A stretch of 64,000 nucleotides of DNA from Planctomycetota bacterium (GCA_016795325.1 JAEUHY010000022.1:62001-126000), one strand, 5' to 3'; shown: positions 9,720 to 18,627, counted from the stretch's first letter. Notes: generated from the letters alone by a model not told the origin. Program-made: numbers and translations.

Positions 9720-11252
9720 TCAAGTGGGTTCGACGCGCGCAGCCGCCGGAGCGGGCTCGCCGACGTTGGCGCGCGCACGCGCCTCTTCGGCCAATTCACG
9801 CAGCGTCCTGTTGTAGGCCGAGCCGCGCGCTTCCTCGCCGAGCTTGGCGAGCAAACGATCGAGCCGCCGGTCGAGTTCGTCGCGCGGCTTGAGCGGTGCG
9901 TCGAGGCCCACTCCGCTCAACGCATCGAGCACGTCGGTAACGCGGATCGCCCCGGGATCGCGAGCCGGTTGGTAGGCCACGCCATCGGCGCTCTCCGCGC
10001 TGTCGACATGGCTCACGAGGCGGCCCCGTTCGAGCTCGCGCAGCACCTCGTCGACCTCGCGCGACGAAACGCCGAGCGCGCCGCCGATGGCGTGCGAAGT
10101 CACGGGCGGCTCGCCGGCCAGGAACGCGGCGGCGATGCGCACGCTCGCGCGCAAGGCGAGGCTCTGCTGGAACGCGTGTTCGCGCTGCTCGTAGGTCGCC
10201 AATCCGCGGTACTCGCGCTCGCTTTCGTGCGCATAGGCGAGCTCCGCGCCGAGCAACACGATCAGCCACGAGATCTGCACCCAGGCGAGGAAGATCGGCA
10301 GGGCCGCGAAGCCGGCGTAGATCGCGTTGAACTTGGCCACGCCGATCTGGAATTCGATGTGCGCGAGCAGGGTGAGCTGCCACAGCACCGCCGCGACCAA
10401 GCCGCCGAGCGCCGCCGAACTCAGCTTGCCGCGCCGGTTCGGCATGACGAGATAGACCAGCGTGAAAGCGACCCAGCCGATCAGCACGGGCGCCGCGCGC
10501 ATGGCGGCTTCGACGAGTCCGCCGAGCGCCATGCGCTCGGCGAGGAATTCGGCTACGCCCGCGCTCTTCGCCAGTCCGGTCACGCCGACGGCGACGACCA
10601 GGAAGATCGGCGTGATGACCACCATGGTGAGGTAGTCGCTGAGCTTGCGCACCCAGCTGCGCGCCTTGCGCACGCCCCAGATCTCGTTGAAGGACTCCTC
10701 GATCGACGAGAGCAGGCGCAACGCCGTCAGCATGAGCACCAGGAGCCCGATCGCGCCCAGCCCCTTGACGTCCGTGCGGTCGACCAGGTCGAGCACCTGA
10801 TCGAAGCCTTGGCGCAGCTGCGTGATGCCCGTCGGCCCACTCGGCGCGACGAGCACCGCCGGGCCCGCCTCGGCGGGCGCCAGCGACACCGGTTGCAGCG
10901 CGCCGAAAAGCTCGTCGAGGTACGGGTCGATCTGCTGCTGGCGCAGGTCTTCGTACCAGCCCAGGCCTTTGAGCATCGCGAACGAGAACGCGAGCAGCGG
11001 GACGAGCGACAGGACGGTCGTGTAGGTGAGCGCCATCGCGCGCAACACGCAACGGTCGCCGGCGAAGCTCCGCGCCGTGAGAAACACGACGCGCACGACC
11101 CGGTGCAGCGCGCGCTTGAGCGGATGGGTCTGTTGGTCCTCGGTGCGCCACACGTCGCGCGACACGTAGCGCCACACGCGTCCGACCGGACCGGCGGCCA
11201 GGATCGGGCTCGTGGCGAGCTGTTCCACGATCCAACGTTTGTGCGACGACAT
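9720..11252 (-). CDS. YihY/BrkB-family inner-membrane protein with winged-helix tail
   Basis: The 510-aa product has the multi-spanning YihY/BrkB core, with hydrophobic helices at about residues 75-95, 160-180, 200-225, 240-260, 275-295 and 305-330, and family motifs such as FNEIWGVRKARSW. The C-terminal third is soluble. It contains a helix-turn-helix-like stretch (ITSHAI-type, here VTSHAIGGALGVSSREVDEV) of the kind found in the long members formerly called RNase BN. The function is unknown; RNase activity was assigned to this family in error. It is followed after 10 bp by the zinc-ribbon gene. Confidence 0.85.
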   Translation of the reverse strand: MSSHKRWIVEQLATSPILAAGPVGRVWRYVSRDVWRTEDQQTHPLKRALHRVVRVVFLTARSFAGDRCVLRAMALTYTTVLSLVPLLAFSFAMLKGLGWYEDLRQQQIDPYLDELFGALQPVSLAPAEAGPAVLVAPSGPTGITQLRQGFDQVLDLVDRTDVKGLGAIGLLVLMLTALRLLSSIEESFNEIWGVRKARSWVRKLSDYLTMVVITPIFLVVAVGVTGLAKSAGVAEFLAERMALGGLVEAAMRAAPVLIGWVAFTLVYLVMPNRRGKLSSAALGGLVAAVLWQLTLLAHIEFQIGVAKFNAIYAGFAALPIFLAWVQISWLIVLLGAELAYAHESEREYRGLATYEQREHAFQQSLALRASVRIAAAFLAGEPPVTSHAIGGALGVSSREVDEVLRELERGRLVSHVDSAESADGVAYQPARDPGAIRVTDVLDALSGVGLDAPLKPRDELDRRLDRLLAKLGEEARGSAYNRTLRELAEEARARANVGEPAPAAARVEPT

Positions 11253-11345
11253 GGCGCGATTCGAGCAGGTTCCAGATCGGCCGCCAAGCCCGCGCCGGAC
11301 AAGCCGCGCGGAAGAACACCGGCCCCGCTTCGGGACGCCCCGGCC

Positions 11346-12596
11346 CTACTTGGTTTCGGGAGGGAGCAGCACGTAGCTCGTACCGCCGCGGGCCATCCAC
11401 ACGCGCTCGAGCTGCTCGCGACGGTACGTCAGCTGCCCGAGCTCGGGCGTGCCCGCCGCGGGATCGTTGACGTAGACGTCGCCGCGCTCGTCGAAACCGC
11501 ACAGGACGAGCAAGTGGCCGCTGGTCTTGGGGTACGGCGCGCCGTCGAGCTCACCTTCCTTCGCCGCGATCGAAATCGCGATCGGCGTGCCCTGCGCAAT
11601 CAGCGCAGCGACCTCGTTCCAGTCGGAGAAACGCGCCAGGTAGCCGGGCGCTCCGAAGCTGTACGCGCCTTGGATCGCGCGCGTCCAGTTGCCGTAGATG
11701 TCGTGCGCCGTGTCGTAGATGCGCTCGGCGGCGGCGAGCGTGTCGACGCGTAGGCCGCGGTGCTCGAGCAACATCGCGATCGAGGTCGGCGAGCAAATGC
11801 GGCCGGCGATCTCGGGGCGTTCGGTGCGTTGGCTGCGGAAGGGCGTGGAGAGGCGACGCCGCGCGGCGTCGGGCAGGACGAACTGCGGCGCCGGGGCATC
11901 GCTTTTGCGGCTGAAGCAGATGCTCACGCGGCGGACGCGGACGCGCTGGTCACGTGCGTTCTCGGAACACTCCACGCTGACGCGGAACTGCGCCTGCGCC
12001 CAGCGTTGTTCCGACTTGAACACGTCCACGTCGACGGCGCCGCCCTCGAAGGCGACACGCTTGGACGGAGGACCGCCCACCTTCGAAGCCGGGAACGGCT
12101 CGATTGGGCCGTCCAGCGAAGTGCGCGCGAGGTACTCCTCCTGGCGATCGACGCACATCGGCGGGGGCACCGGAGAGCCCCAGTCACCGAGGTAAAGCCA
12201 CGGCGACCAGGGTGCGTTGCTCGCCGCGCGAACACGCAACTCCACACAGACGCCGGTGTTCGCAGGGCACTCGACGTTCCACGACAGCAGCGCCTGCTCG
12301 AAACCGCCTTCGACGCTGAGCGGCGGAGATTGGTACCAACCGCGGAGCCACTCGACCACGACGTCGCCCAAGACAACTCCGACCTGTCGCTCGAGCCGCT
12401 GTCCGCCGATCCGCAACGGCCCGTCGGCGTTTAGTTCGGCGCAGAAACCCGACGACAATCCGCCCGCGTCGAAATCCTCGACGTCGTCGAGCAACACCAA
12501 CTGGTGGGTCCAACGTTGCACGGGCGGAGCAGTTTGTGGCGCAAGCGGAGCTTGCATGAAGAGCGCGAGCAGGAAGGCGTGTGCGCTGAGTTGCAT
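11346..12596 (-). CDS. Secreted C39-like cysteine peptidase family protein
   Basis: The 416-aa protein starts at ATG 12596 with MQLSAHAFLLALFMQAPLA, a signal peptide. The first 220 residues form an unrecognised, probably beta-rich region. The C-terminal 180 residues resemble the peptidase C39-like family: the catalytic Cys is in RICSPTSIAMLL, His in GHLLVLCGFD, and Asp in VYVNDPAAG. From the family a papain-like fold with hydrolase or transpeptidase function outside the cytoplasm is expected. The frame stays open up to 12791, but that extension would translate the palindrome at 12635-12725, so I reject it. Confidence 0.78.
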   Translation of the reverse strand: MQLSAHAFLLALFMQAPLAPQTAPPVQRWTHQLVLLDDVEDFDAGGLSSGFCAELNADGPLRIGGQRLERQVGVVLGDVVVEWLRGWYQSPPLSVEGGFEQALLSWNVECPANTGVCVELRVRAASNAPWSPWLYLGDWGSPVPPPMCVDRQEEYLARTSLDGPIEPFPASKVGGPPSKRVAFEGGAVDVDVFKSEQRWAQAQFRVSVECSENARDQRVRVRRVSICFSRKSDAPAPQFVLPDAARRRLSTPFRSQRTERPEIAGRICSPTSIAMLLEHRGLRVDTLAAAERIYDTAHDIYGNWTRAIQGAYSFGAPGYLARFSDWNEVAALIAQGTPIAISIAAKEGELDGAPYPKTSGHLLVLCGFDERGDVYVNDPAAGTPELGQLTYRREQLERVWMARGGTSYVLLPPETK

Positions 12597-12634
12597 GGCA
12601 GGTTGAGGATGCGCGCAACGCGGTGATCCGACAA

Positions 12635-12725
12635 GGTTGTACGGTGCCAGAGCAATTTGTCTCACGCCTCCGGTGCGCTCCGCGCACCGGAGGCGTGAGA
12701 CAAATTGCTCTGGCACCGTACAACC
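12635..12725. repeat. Perfect 91-bp palindrome (44-bp arms, 3-base loop)
   Basis: Positions 12635-12678 are the exact reverse complement of 12682-12725, with TCC between them. The outer arm contains the more AT-rich motif GTGCCAGAGCAATTTGTCTC, unlike the surrounding GC-rich DNA. It fills the gap between the His-rich gene and the C39-like gene. Size, perfect symmetry and lower GC suggest a REP/REPIN-like or MITE-like mobile palindrome rather than a plain terminator. There is no T-tract on either strand, and I see no second copy in the window. Confidence 0.9.
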
Positions 12726-12727
12726 GA

Positions 12728-12961
12728 TTACGCGTACTTCGAAGCCCACCACAAAAACACGGCGCCGACTGCCAACGCCGCAAGCCCCCAAACGATCAGC
12801 TTGCGGCCCTGCTTGCGCGAGCGCTCGAGATCCTCCTCATCGGGATCCCACACGAACGGATCGCCGTGGTGGTGACCGTGCGCGCCTTGTCCGTGATCAT
12901 GGCCGTGCTCGTGAGCATGGTCGTGACCGCCCTCACCGGGCTGCCCGTGCGACTGCGCCAT
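12728..12961 (-). CDS. Small His-rich single-span membrane protein
   Basis: The 77-aa protein has 11 histidines in its first 34 residues (for example HDHAHEHGHDHG and HGHHHGD). An acidic linker (WDPDEEDLERS) and one transmembrane helix (about residues 54-72, LIVWGLAALAVGAVFLWW) follow. The His-rich head could bind Zn, Ni or Co, as in metallochaperone tails (inference). The start ATG at 12961 is 3 bp past the MoaB stop, so it probably shares the moaB/btpA transcript. No homologue is recognised by name. Confidence 0.7.
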   Translation of the reverse strand: MAQSHGQPGEGGHDHAHEHGHDHGQGAHGHHHGDPFVWDPDEEDLERSRKQGRKLIVWGLAALAVGAVFLWWASKYA

Positions 12962-12964
12962 CGA

Positions 12965-13474
12965 CTACGGCCTCGCTCGCGTCTGCTGCACCAGATGCGC
13001 GGCCTCGCGCAGCACGATCTCGTCCATCGCGAGCGCCAGCGCCTTGGGTGAACCCGGCATGGCCAAGACGACCTTGCCCGCGAGCACGCCGCCGATCGCG
13101 CGCGAGAGCAGGGCCGCCGCGCCGATCTGTTGGTACGAGAGCATGCGGAACAGCTCGCCGAAGCCCGGAATCTCGCTGTCGAACAGGCCCTTGAGCGTGT
13201 CGTAGGTCACGTCGCGCGGCGCGATGCCGGTGCCGCCGGTGGTGAGCACGAGGTCGACGCCTGCGTCGGCAACTGCGGCCCGAACCGCGGCCTCGATCTG
13301 CTCGCGTTCGTCCTTCACGATCGCACGCTGCGCCAGCGTGTGGCCCGCGCCCTCAATGCGCTCGACGAGGTACGGTCCGCCGCGGTCGCTCGCCGCGTCG
13401 CGTGTGTCGCTGATCGTGATCACAGCGAAGCGCAAACGCGCCGGCGCCGCGCCCTTGTGCTGCTCGAGGCTCAC
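12965..13474 (-). CDS. moaB: MoaB/Mog-family molybdopterin adenylyltransferase-like protein
   Basis: This 169-aa protein has the MoaB/MogA fold. FAVITISDTR is near the N-terminus, LTTGGTGIAPRDVT forms the MPT-binding motif, and MPGSPKALALAMDE lies near the C-terminus. The family activates molybdopterin by adenylation, although MoaB itself is inactive in some bacteria. No other Moco gene is nearby. It starts with GTG at 13474 (VSLEQHKG), which overlaps the stop of the BtpA gene in a GTGA tetranucleotide, indicating translational coupling. A longer in-frame ORF up to 13852 lies inside btpA and is rejected. Confidence 0.85.
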   Translation of the reverse strand: MSLEQHKGAAPARLRFAVITISDTRDAASDRGGPYLVERIEGAGHTLAQRAIVKDEREQIEAAVRAAVADAGVDLVLTTGGTGIAPRDVTYDTLKGLFDSEIPGFGELFRMLSYQQIGAAALLSRAIGGVLAGKVVLAMPGSPKALALAMDEIVLREAAHLVQQTRARP

Positions 13475-14286
13475 GCGCGCACGCCCTTGCGCCCAACCGA
13501 GTCGAACAGCGCACGCATGCGCTTCACGCGCTCGGGGTCGACGCGTTCCCCCACGTTGCCGCCCTGCTTGAGCGCCGTGCCGACGATCGCGCCGTCGACG
13601 TGCGCGAGCAGCTTGCGTGCGTTGCGCTCGTCGAGGCCCGAGCCGATCCACAGCGTCGCGCCCGGCAACGCCTCGCGCACCGAGGCCAGATCCTCGACGC
13701 TCGGCGGCGCGCCGGTCGCAACACCGCTGAGGATCAGCGCGTCCGCCAGGCCGCGGTGCAGTGTGTCGCGCGCGGCGTCGAGCAGGCTCTCGCGTCCCAG
13801 CGGCGTCGCGTGCTTCACATGCACGTCGCACACCAGCCCCACGCCGGGGCACAGGCGTTGGCGCTCGCGGACGGTGTGCGCCGCCTGTCCCTGGATCAAG
13901 CCTTGATCGGTGACGGCCGCACCTACGTGCACGTTCACGCGCACGAAGCGCGCACCGGTCGCCGCCGCGATGCCGAGCGCCGCGCGCGCATCGTTGCGCA
14001 GCACGTTGACGCCCACCGGCAGTTCGCCCGCGAGGTCCTGCACCGCGGCGAGCGCGAGCGCGAGACTCGCCACCGTCTCGGCGGGCACGCTCTCGGGATA
14101 GAACGGCGCGTCGCCGAAGTTCTCGACGACGAGCGCGTCCACGCCGCCGGCGATCAACGCGCGAGCGTCCTCGACCGCGCGCCGCAGGATGGCGCGGCGA
14201 TCTCCGCTGTAACGCGGCGCACCCGGCGTCGCCGGCAGGTGCACCACGCCCACAAAGGCCTTCTTCGATTTGTCGAGCTTGAACAT
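13471..14286 (-). CDS. BtpA/SgcQ-family TIM-barrel protein
   Basis: The 271-aa product matches the BtpA family. It has GVVHLPATPGAPRY at the N-terminus, VDALVVENFGDAPF, then GVNVLRNDARAALGIA, FVRVNVHVGAAVTDQG, and C-terminal LWIGSGLDERNARKLL. BtpA is needed for photosystem I assembly in cyanobacteria. The wider family is a TIM-barrel group of uncertain enzymology, so no reaction is assigned. It overlaps moaB by 4 bp, and a TAGAAC -10-like hexamer lies upstream. Confidence 0.85.
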   Translation of the reverse strand: MFKLDKSKKAFVGVVHLPATPGAPRYSGDRRAILRRAVEDARALIAGGVDALVVENFGDAPFYPESVPAETVASLALALAAVQDLAGELPVGVNVLRNDARAALGIAAATGARFVRVNVHVGAAVTDQGLIQGQAAHTVRERQRLCPGVGLVCDVHVKHATPLGRESLLDAARDTLHRGLADALILSGVATGAPPSVEDLASVREALPGATLWIGSGLDERNARKLLAHVDGAIVGTALKQGGNVGERVDPERVKRMRALFDSVGRKGVRA

Positions 14287-14293
14287 CCCGTGC

Positions 14294-14299
14294 GTTCTA
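14294..14299 (-). promoter_or_regulatory. Putative -10 element of the btpA-moaB unit
   Basis: Minus-strand TAGAAC is followed by GCACGGG and the ATG at 14286. It is a weaker match to the TANNNT pattern, with C at the last position. Confidence 0.3.
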
Positions 14300-14337
14300 G
14301 CGCAGCGCGGGCGTTGGGGCGAGTACGTTGGCGCAGC

Positions 14338-16032
14338 TCAGTCGGTCGAGGTGCGCTTCGAAATGTCCCACACCGCGCGCCGCAGGCGCCGGTGCGCGTC
14401 GAAGCGCCGCACGAAATCGGCTTCGCGCCGGCCGGCCTTTGCGCGGATGACCTCGACCAAAGCGCGGCGCTCGGCTGCGCTCCAACGCTCGACCTCGAGC
14501 AGCGCGACCAGCGGCGCCCAGCGCACCCACCACAGGCGTTCCGCCGCGCTCCAGCGCTCCCAGCCGCGCACGCCGAGGCGCCGCGCCGCGTCACGAGCGC
14601 ACTCGCGCTCCGCCCGCTCGCGATCGGCGCCGCCGCGGCGCGCAAGTTCGTCGGTGAGCGCGACGCCGACCGCGGAAAGGTCGATCCGACCGATCACGTC
14701 CTCGCGCGCGGCGCGGGGACTCCAGTACACGTTGTGCTGGGCGATCTTGCGCAGCGTCGCGCGCGGCGTGCGGTAGCTGCGGTCCGCTGCGACACGCGCC
14801 AACTCCGCCTCGGCCAGCGCGAGCGGCGCGGTTTCGCGCGGCAGGAAGCCCAGCTTGGCGTAGAACCACCACGCGCCCGACGCGAGACCCTCGTCGTTGC
14901 CGTCGCCGCCGAGTTGGTACGGGTAGACCGTGAAGCTGTCGGCGCCGAACAGCGCGCGCACCATGGCGAGCACGCGGCCGTAGATGTGGCCCGCTTCGCC
15001 GCCGCGCCAGGTGTCGAAGACGTTGTAGGCGATCTCGGCGCTGTTCAGCAGCGCGCTGAGCAGCACGTAGCCGATCGGAACGCCGTTGGAGAGCGTCAAG
15101 CAAGCGTAGACCGACTCGAACATCAGGCGCCGCTCGGGGCGCACGCCGATCAGCGCGAACTCGAGCCCGTCGCCGCAGTCGACGCGCCGCACGTCGCGCG
15201 GGTCGCCGTTCAAGAACGCGTCGAGATCGCGTTGGCGCGTCACCATCGCGTCGCGCGCGAGCTCGCACACGCGCTCGCCTTCGCGCTCGTCGAGTTCGAC
15301 AACGCGCAGCGGCGGCCGGCGCAGCTCGCGCGCCAGATCGGGCCGCTCGCGACGCAGCGGACGCGTGCGGAACACCGGGGCCTTGCCGGGCAGATGCTCG
15401 CGCGTGCGCGCCGGCGTGTCGGGCCCGCCGCGCAACACGAGCGTCAAGCCCAACTCGTCGTACCACGCATCGCGCTGCGTGTCGTCGCGGCCCACCTGCG
15501 CGGCGCGCGCGATCAAGAACTCCGCGTCGCTCACGTTGTCTCCGGCGAGGCGTTGCACCCAGCGCTTCATCGGCCAGGCCAGTTCGTCGAGGCCCGGCGT
15601 CTCGCTGTAGCTCGCGAGCAAGTGCAGCCGGTCCTCGAGCACGTCGGCGCGCTCGAACGCGCTCCAGTCGACGCGCAAGGCGCCGGGAAAGCGCCGCGCC
15701 AGCCGTCGCGCGGTCGCGGCGAAGAACGGATAGGCGATGTCGCAGCCGGCGAGCCCGGAGTTCTCGAGTTGCGCGCGCAGGCGTCGCAGGTCCGCGCGCT
15801 CGGCGAAGGCGCGCAGCAGGCTCTCGACCTGCTCGAGCAGCTCCGCGTCATCGGGCAGCGCGCGCAAGTAGCACAGCAGGTCGTGAAAGCGCACGAGGTC
15901 GTCTGCGCTGGTCCAACGGTGCGCGCCCAGCTGCGCGACCAGTTCGCGCTTGCGTTGCGCGCGGCCGGCGCCGAAGTCCGCTTTCAACTGCTCGAGTTCT
16001 TCCAACGCCGCGCGCGACGGTGAGGTTTTCAT
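14338..16032 (-). CDS. Unrecognised 564-aa soluble protein with GNAT-like segment
   Basis: I do not recognise this protein. It starts MKTSPSRAALEELEQLKADF, has no signal peptide, and is rich in Arg, Glu and Leu. The N-terminal 130 residues look helical. From about residue 290 to 390 a segment resembles a GNAT acyltransferase core: a strand with LMFESVYACLTLSNGVPIGY, then IAYNVFDTWRGGEAG, and finally GAWWFYAKLGFLPRE, whose YxKLGF matches the GNAT C-terminal motif. The start ATG is at 16032. It is not clearly linked to its neighbours, and the functional claim is weak. Confidence 0.6.
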   Translation of the reverse strand: MKTSPSRAALEELEQLKADFGAGRAQRKRELVAQLGAHRWTSADDLVRFHDLLCYLRALPDDAELLEQVESLLRAFAERADLRRLRAQLENSGLAGCDIAYPFFAATARRLARRFPGALRVDWSAFERADVLEDRLHLLASYSETPGLDELAWPMKRWVQRLAGDNVSDAEFLIARAAQVGRDDTQRDAWYDELGLTLVLRGGPDTPARTREHLPGKAPVFRTRPLRRERPDLARELRRPPLRVVELDEREGERVCELARDAMVTRQRDLDAFLNGDPRDVRRVDCGDGLEFALIGVRPERRLMFESVYACLTLSNGVPIGYVLLSALLNSAEIAYNVFDTWRGGEAGHIYGRVLAMVRALFGADSFTVYPYQLGGDGNDEGLASGAWWFYAKLGFLPRETAPLALAEAELARVAADRSYRTPRATLRKIAQHNVYWSPRAAREDVIGRIDLSAVGVALTDELARRGGADRERAERECARDAARRLGVRGWERWSAAERLWWVRWAPLVALLEVERWSAAERRALVEVIRAKAGRREADFVRRFDAHRRLRRAVWDISKRTSTD

Positions 16033-16115
16033 CGGCGAGGAACGCTAGCACGCGACTTCGCGCCGGGCAGTACGCACGGTCGCGCAGCGCCGTCGCGGCT
16101 CGCCGCGACCAGGGC

Positions 16116-16121
16116 TACACT
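16116..16121 (+). promoter_or_regulatory. Putative -10 element before the first Gfo/Idh/MocA gene
   Basis: TACACT followed by CGCGCCCC lies 64 bases before the ATG at 16186. It matches the window-wide TANNNT-CGCGC pattern. No -35 was recognised. Confidence 0.4.
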
Positions 16122-16185
16122 CGCGCCCCACCGCGCGGGACCGAGCGTCCCGCCAAGCACGACCTCGTCCCCTCGAGCTGTCCCC

Positions 16186-17532
16186 ATGCCCCATCCCTCG
16201 AAACCGTCAGCCCACGCTCCGTCCACCAGCCGCCGCGAACTGCTCGCGCTCACGGCCGCCGCCGCCGGCGTGAACCTGCTCTCCAGCGCCTGCGCGACCT
16301 CGTCCGCCGGAGGACTGACGGTCTCCAAGGGGCAGTCGCGCCCGGCGCCCAAGCCTGGCGAACCGCTCAAGATCGGCATCATCGGCATCGGGCCGGACAC
16401 GACGCCGGCGATGGGCTTCGGCCACCTCAGTCAGATCTGCCGCCTGGCCAAGGACGGCAAGGAGAAGGTCCAGGTCGTGGCAGTGTGCGACGTCGCGAAG
16501 TTCTGCATGGAGCGCGGCGTCCAATACGCGAGCAAGGAGCAGGGCATCGCCGTCGAGGGCTACGCCGACTACGTGAAGATGCTCGAGCGCGACGACCTGC
16601 ACGGCGTGCTCGTCGCAACGCCCGAACACTGGCACGCGCAGATGTCGATCGACGCGCTGATGGCGGGTCTCGACGTGTACTGCGAGAAGCCGATGACGCT
16701 GAACCTCGAGCAGGCGCTGCAACTGCGCGCGGTCGCCAAGGCCAACAGCGACAAGATGTTCCAGTGCGGCACGCAGTTCCTGCAGCACCGCAAGTACCAC
16801 AAGGCGAAGGAGCTCATCGCGAGCGGCGCGATCGGCGCACCGACCTTCTCGCAGACGAGCTACTGCCGCAACAACAAGGGCGGCGAGTGGCTCTACGGCG
16901 TCAAGCCTGAAATCACTCCGGGTCCGGGCCTGAACTGGGATGCGTGGTGCGGCCCGATGGGCAAAGCGGCCTGGGATCCCAAGGTGTTCCACCAGTGGCG
17001 CCGCTACCGCAAGTGGTCGACCGGCATCGTCGGCGACCTGCTCGTGCACGTGACGACGCCGATGGTGTGGGCCCTCGACATGGGTTGGCCGACGCGCGTG
17101 GTCGCGATCGGCGGCCACTACCACGACAAGGCGATGGAGAACTTCGACCAGGTCAACCTGACCGTCGAGTTCGAGAAGGGCCACACGCTGACCATCGCGG
17201 GTTCGACCTGCAACGAGACCGGCGTCGAGATCCTCGTGCGTGGGCACAAGGGCAACATCTACCTGGGCGGCAACGACTGCATCCTGCGCCCCGAGCGCGA
17301 GTTCGCCGAGGAATTCGAGGAGCAGACCTTCAACTCAGGGGACCTGGGCCTGGGCGACCAGGACCTGCACCGGCTCAATTGGTTCGCCGCCATGCGCTCG
17401 CGCAAGGCGCCGATCGGCGACGTCGATACCGCGGCCAAGGTCATGGTGATCGTCGACCTCGCGGCGCGCTCGATGTGGGAGCGCGCGAGCTGGTCCTTCG
17501 ACCCCGCGACCCTCAGCGCCACCCGCGGCTAG
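16186..17532 (+). CDS. Tat-exported Gfo/Idh/MocA-family oxidoreductase
   Basis: The 448-aa protein begins with a twin-arginine signal (SRRELLALTAAAAG), which also contains a possible lipobox (LLSSAC). The mature part has the Rossmann motif IGIIGIGPDT (family GxGxxG variant), VVAVCDV, the catalytic EKP motif in YCEKPMTLNLEQA, and HTLTIAGSTCNET in the C-terminal sheet. It is an NAD(P)-dependent sugar or inositol dehydrogenase-like enzyme of the type that is highly expanded and exported in Planctomycetota. The substrate is unknown. The gene is followed by apbE and a second Gfo/Idh/MocA gene on the same strand. Confidence 0.92.
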   Translation: MPHPSKPSAHAPSTSRRELLALTAAAAGVNLLSSACATSSAGGLTVSKGQSRPAPKPGEPLKIGIIGIGPDTTPAMGFGHLSQICRLAKDGKEKVQVVAVCDVAKFCMERGVQYASKEQGIAVEGYADYVKMLERDDLHGVLVATPEHWHAQMSIDALMAGLDVYCEKPMTLNLEQALQLRAVAKANSDKMFQCGTQFLQHRKYHKAKELIASGAIGAPTFSQTSYCRNNKGGEWLYGVKPEITPGPGLNWDAWCGPMGKAAWDPKVFHQWRRYRKWSTGIVGDLLVHVTTPMVWALDMGWPTRVVAIGGHYHDKAMENFDQVNLTVEFEKGHTLTIAGSTCNETGVEILVRGHKGNIYLGGNDCILRPEREFAEEFEEQTFNSGDLGLGDQDLHRLNWFAAMRSRKAPIGDVDTAAKVMVIVDLAARSMWERASWSFDPATLSATRG

Positions 17533-17700
17533 TGACCAGCTTCCGAGTTTCGTCGAAGCTCTCGCCGACCTCGCCGCCCCTGGCGGCGCGGCTGCGGTTC
17601 GGCGACGTGACTTGTGTCGCCTGGAGTCCTCGCGGCTCGCCAAGCACGCGGATTCCAGCGACCTCACTGACGGAATTCGGAGCAGGACTCTAGAGCGGCG

Positions 17701-18627
17701 ATGCACGAGCGACTGGCCACGGCGGCCATGGGCACACGCTTCGAGCTCGTGCTCGAGGCGCGCGACGCTGCGCACGCACGTGCGGCGGGCGAAGCGGCGC
17801 TCGAGGAGATCGAGCGCTGCGACGCACGCTGGAGCGTGTTCCGCAGCGACTCGCTCCTCTCGCGTGTCAACCGCGAGGCGCTCGCGCACGACGTCGCGCT
17901 CGACAGCGTGACGTTCGAGTTGCTCGAAGCTTGCTTGCGCTTTCAGCAGGCCACGCAAGGTGCGTTCGACATCGCGGTCGGCGCGCGCATGCGCGAGTTC
18001 CGCAGCGGCGCACTCAGCCCGGCCACGGAGCGCTGCGGCGCCTTCGAGCTGGACGCCGCGCGCCGCAGCGTGCGCTTCACGCGCGCGGGAACGTCACTCG
18101 ACCTCGGCGCCATCGCCAAGGGTGAAGCGCTCGAGCGCGCCGCCGAAGCACTGCGCGACGCCGGCGTCGAACGTGCGCTGCTGCACGGCGGCACGAGCAG
18201 CGTGCTCGCGCTTGGAGCACCGTCCGGCGCGAGCGGCTGGCGCGTGCAACTGGCCGACTTCGACGCGGACCGCGCCGAGGTCGCGTTGTGCGACCGCGCG
18301 CTGTCGGTGTCCGCGACCCACGGCCGGACGCTGCGCGTCGGTGAACGCGAGCTGGGCCACGTGCTCGATCCGCACTCGGGCGCCGCGCTCGCGCCGCAGG
18401 CGCGCTGCGCTGTGCTCGGTCCGAGCGCGCGCGAGAACGAAGCCTGGTCTACCGCGGCGCTGGTGCTGCTCGCGCGCGGCCTCGATCCGCGCGAGCTCGC
18501 TCCGGCCCACCTCGAAGTGCGCGCCATGCACGCGCCGACCGATCCAACGCGCGCGCACAGCGCGCCCACTGTCCCACCCCGCGCCCACGACGCTCTCCGA
18601 GAACCTCTCTGCCCCACCCCACGATGA
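17701..18627 (+). CDS. apbE: FAD:protein FMN transferase ApbE
   Basis: ApbE covalently attaches FMN to Thr or Ser residues of partner flavoproteins. The 308-aa product has MGTRFELVLEA, SLLSRVNREA, GAFDIAVGARM, the motif DLGAIAKGEALERAAEAL, LLHGGTSSVLALG, and a C-terminal SATHGRTL and HVLDPHSG. Most ApbE proteins are exported lipoproteins, but this one has no visible signal peptide. It may therefore act in the cytoplasm, or the start may be misplaced. Its stop overlaps the start of the next Gfo/Idh/MocA gene by 4 bp (ATGA), indicating coupling. No flavinylation target is evident nearby. Confidence 0.88.
   Translation: MHERLATAAMGTRFELVLEARDAAHARAAGEAALEEIERCDARWSVFRSDSLLSRVNREALAHDVALDSVTFELLEACLRFQQATQGAFDIAVGARMREFRSGALSPATERCGAFELDAARRSVRFTRAGTSLDLGAIAKGEALERAAEALRDAGVERALLHGGTSSVLALGAPSGASGWRVQLADFDADRAEVALCDRALSVSATHGRTLRVGERELGHVLDPHSGAALAPQARCAVLGPSARENEAWSTAALVLLARGLDPRELAPAHLEVRAMHAPTDPTRAHSAPTVPPRAHDALREPLCPTPR

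Noticed and set aside
12597..12791. N-terminal extension of the C39-like protein through the palindrome.
   Set aside because: ATG 12596 gives a clean signal peptide, whereas the extension would translate the palindrome and overlap the His-rich gene.
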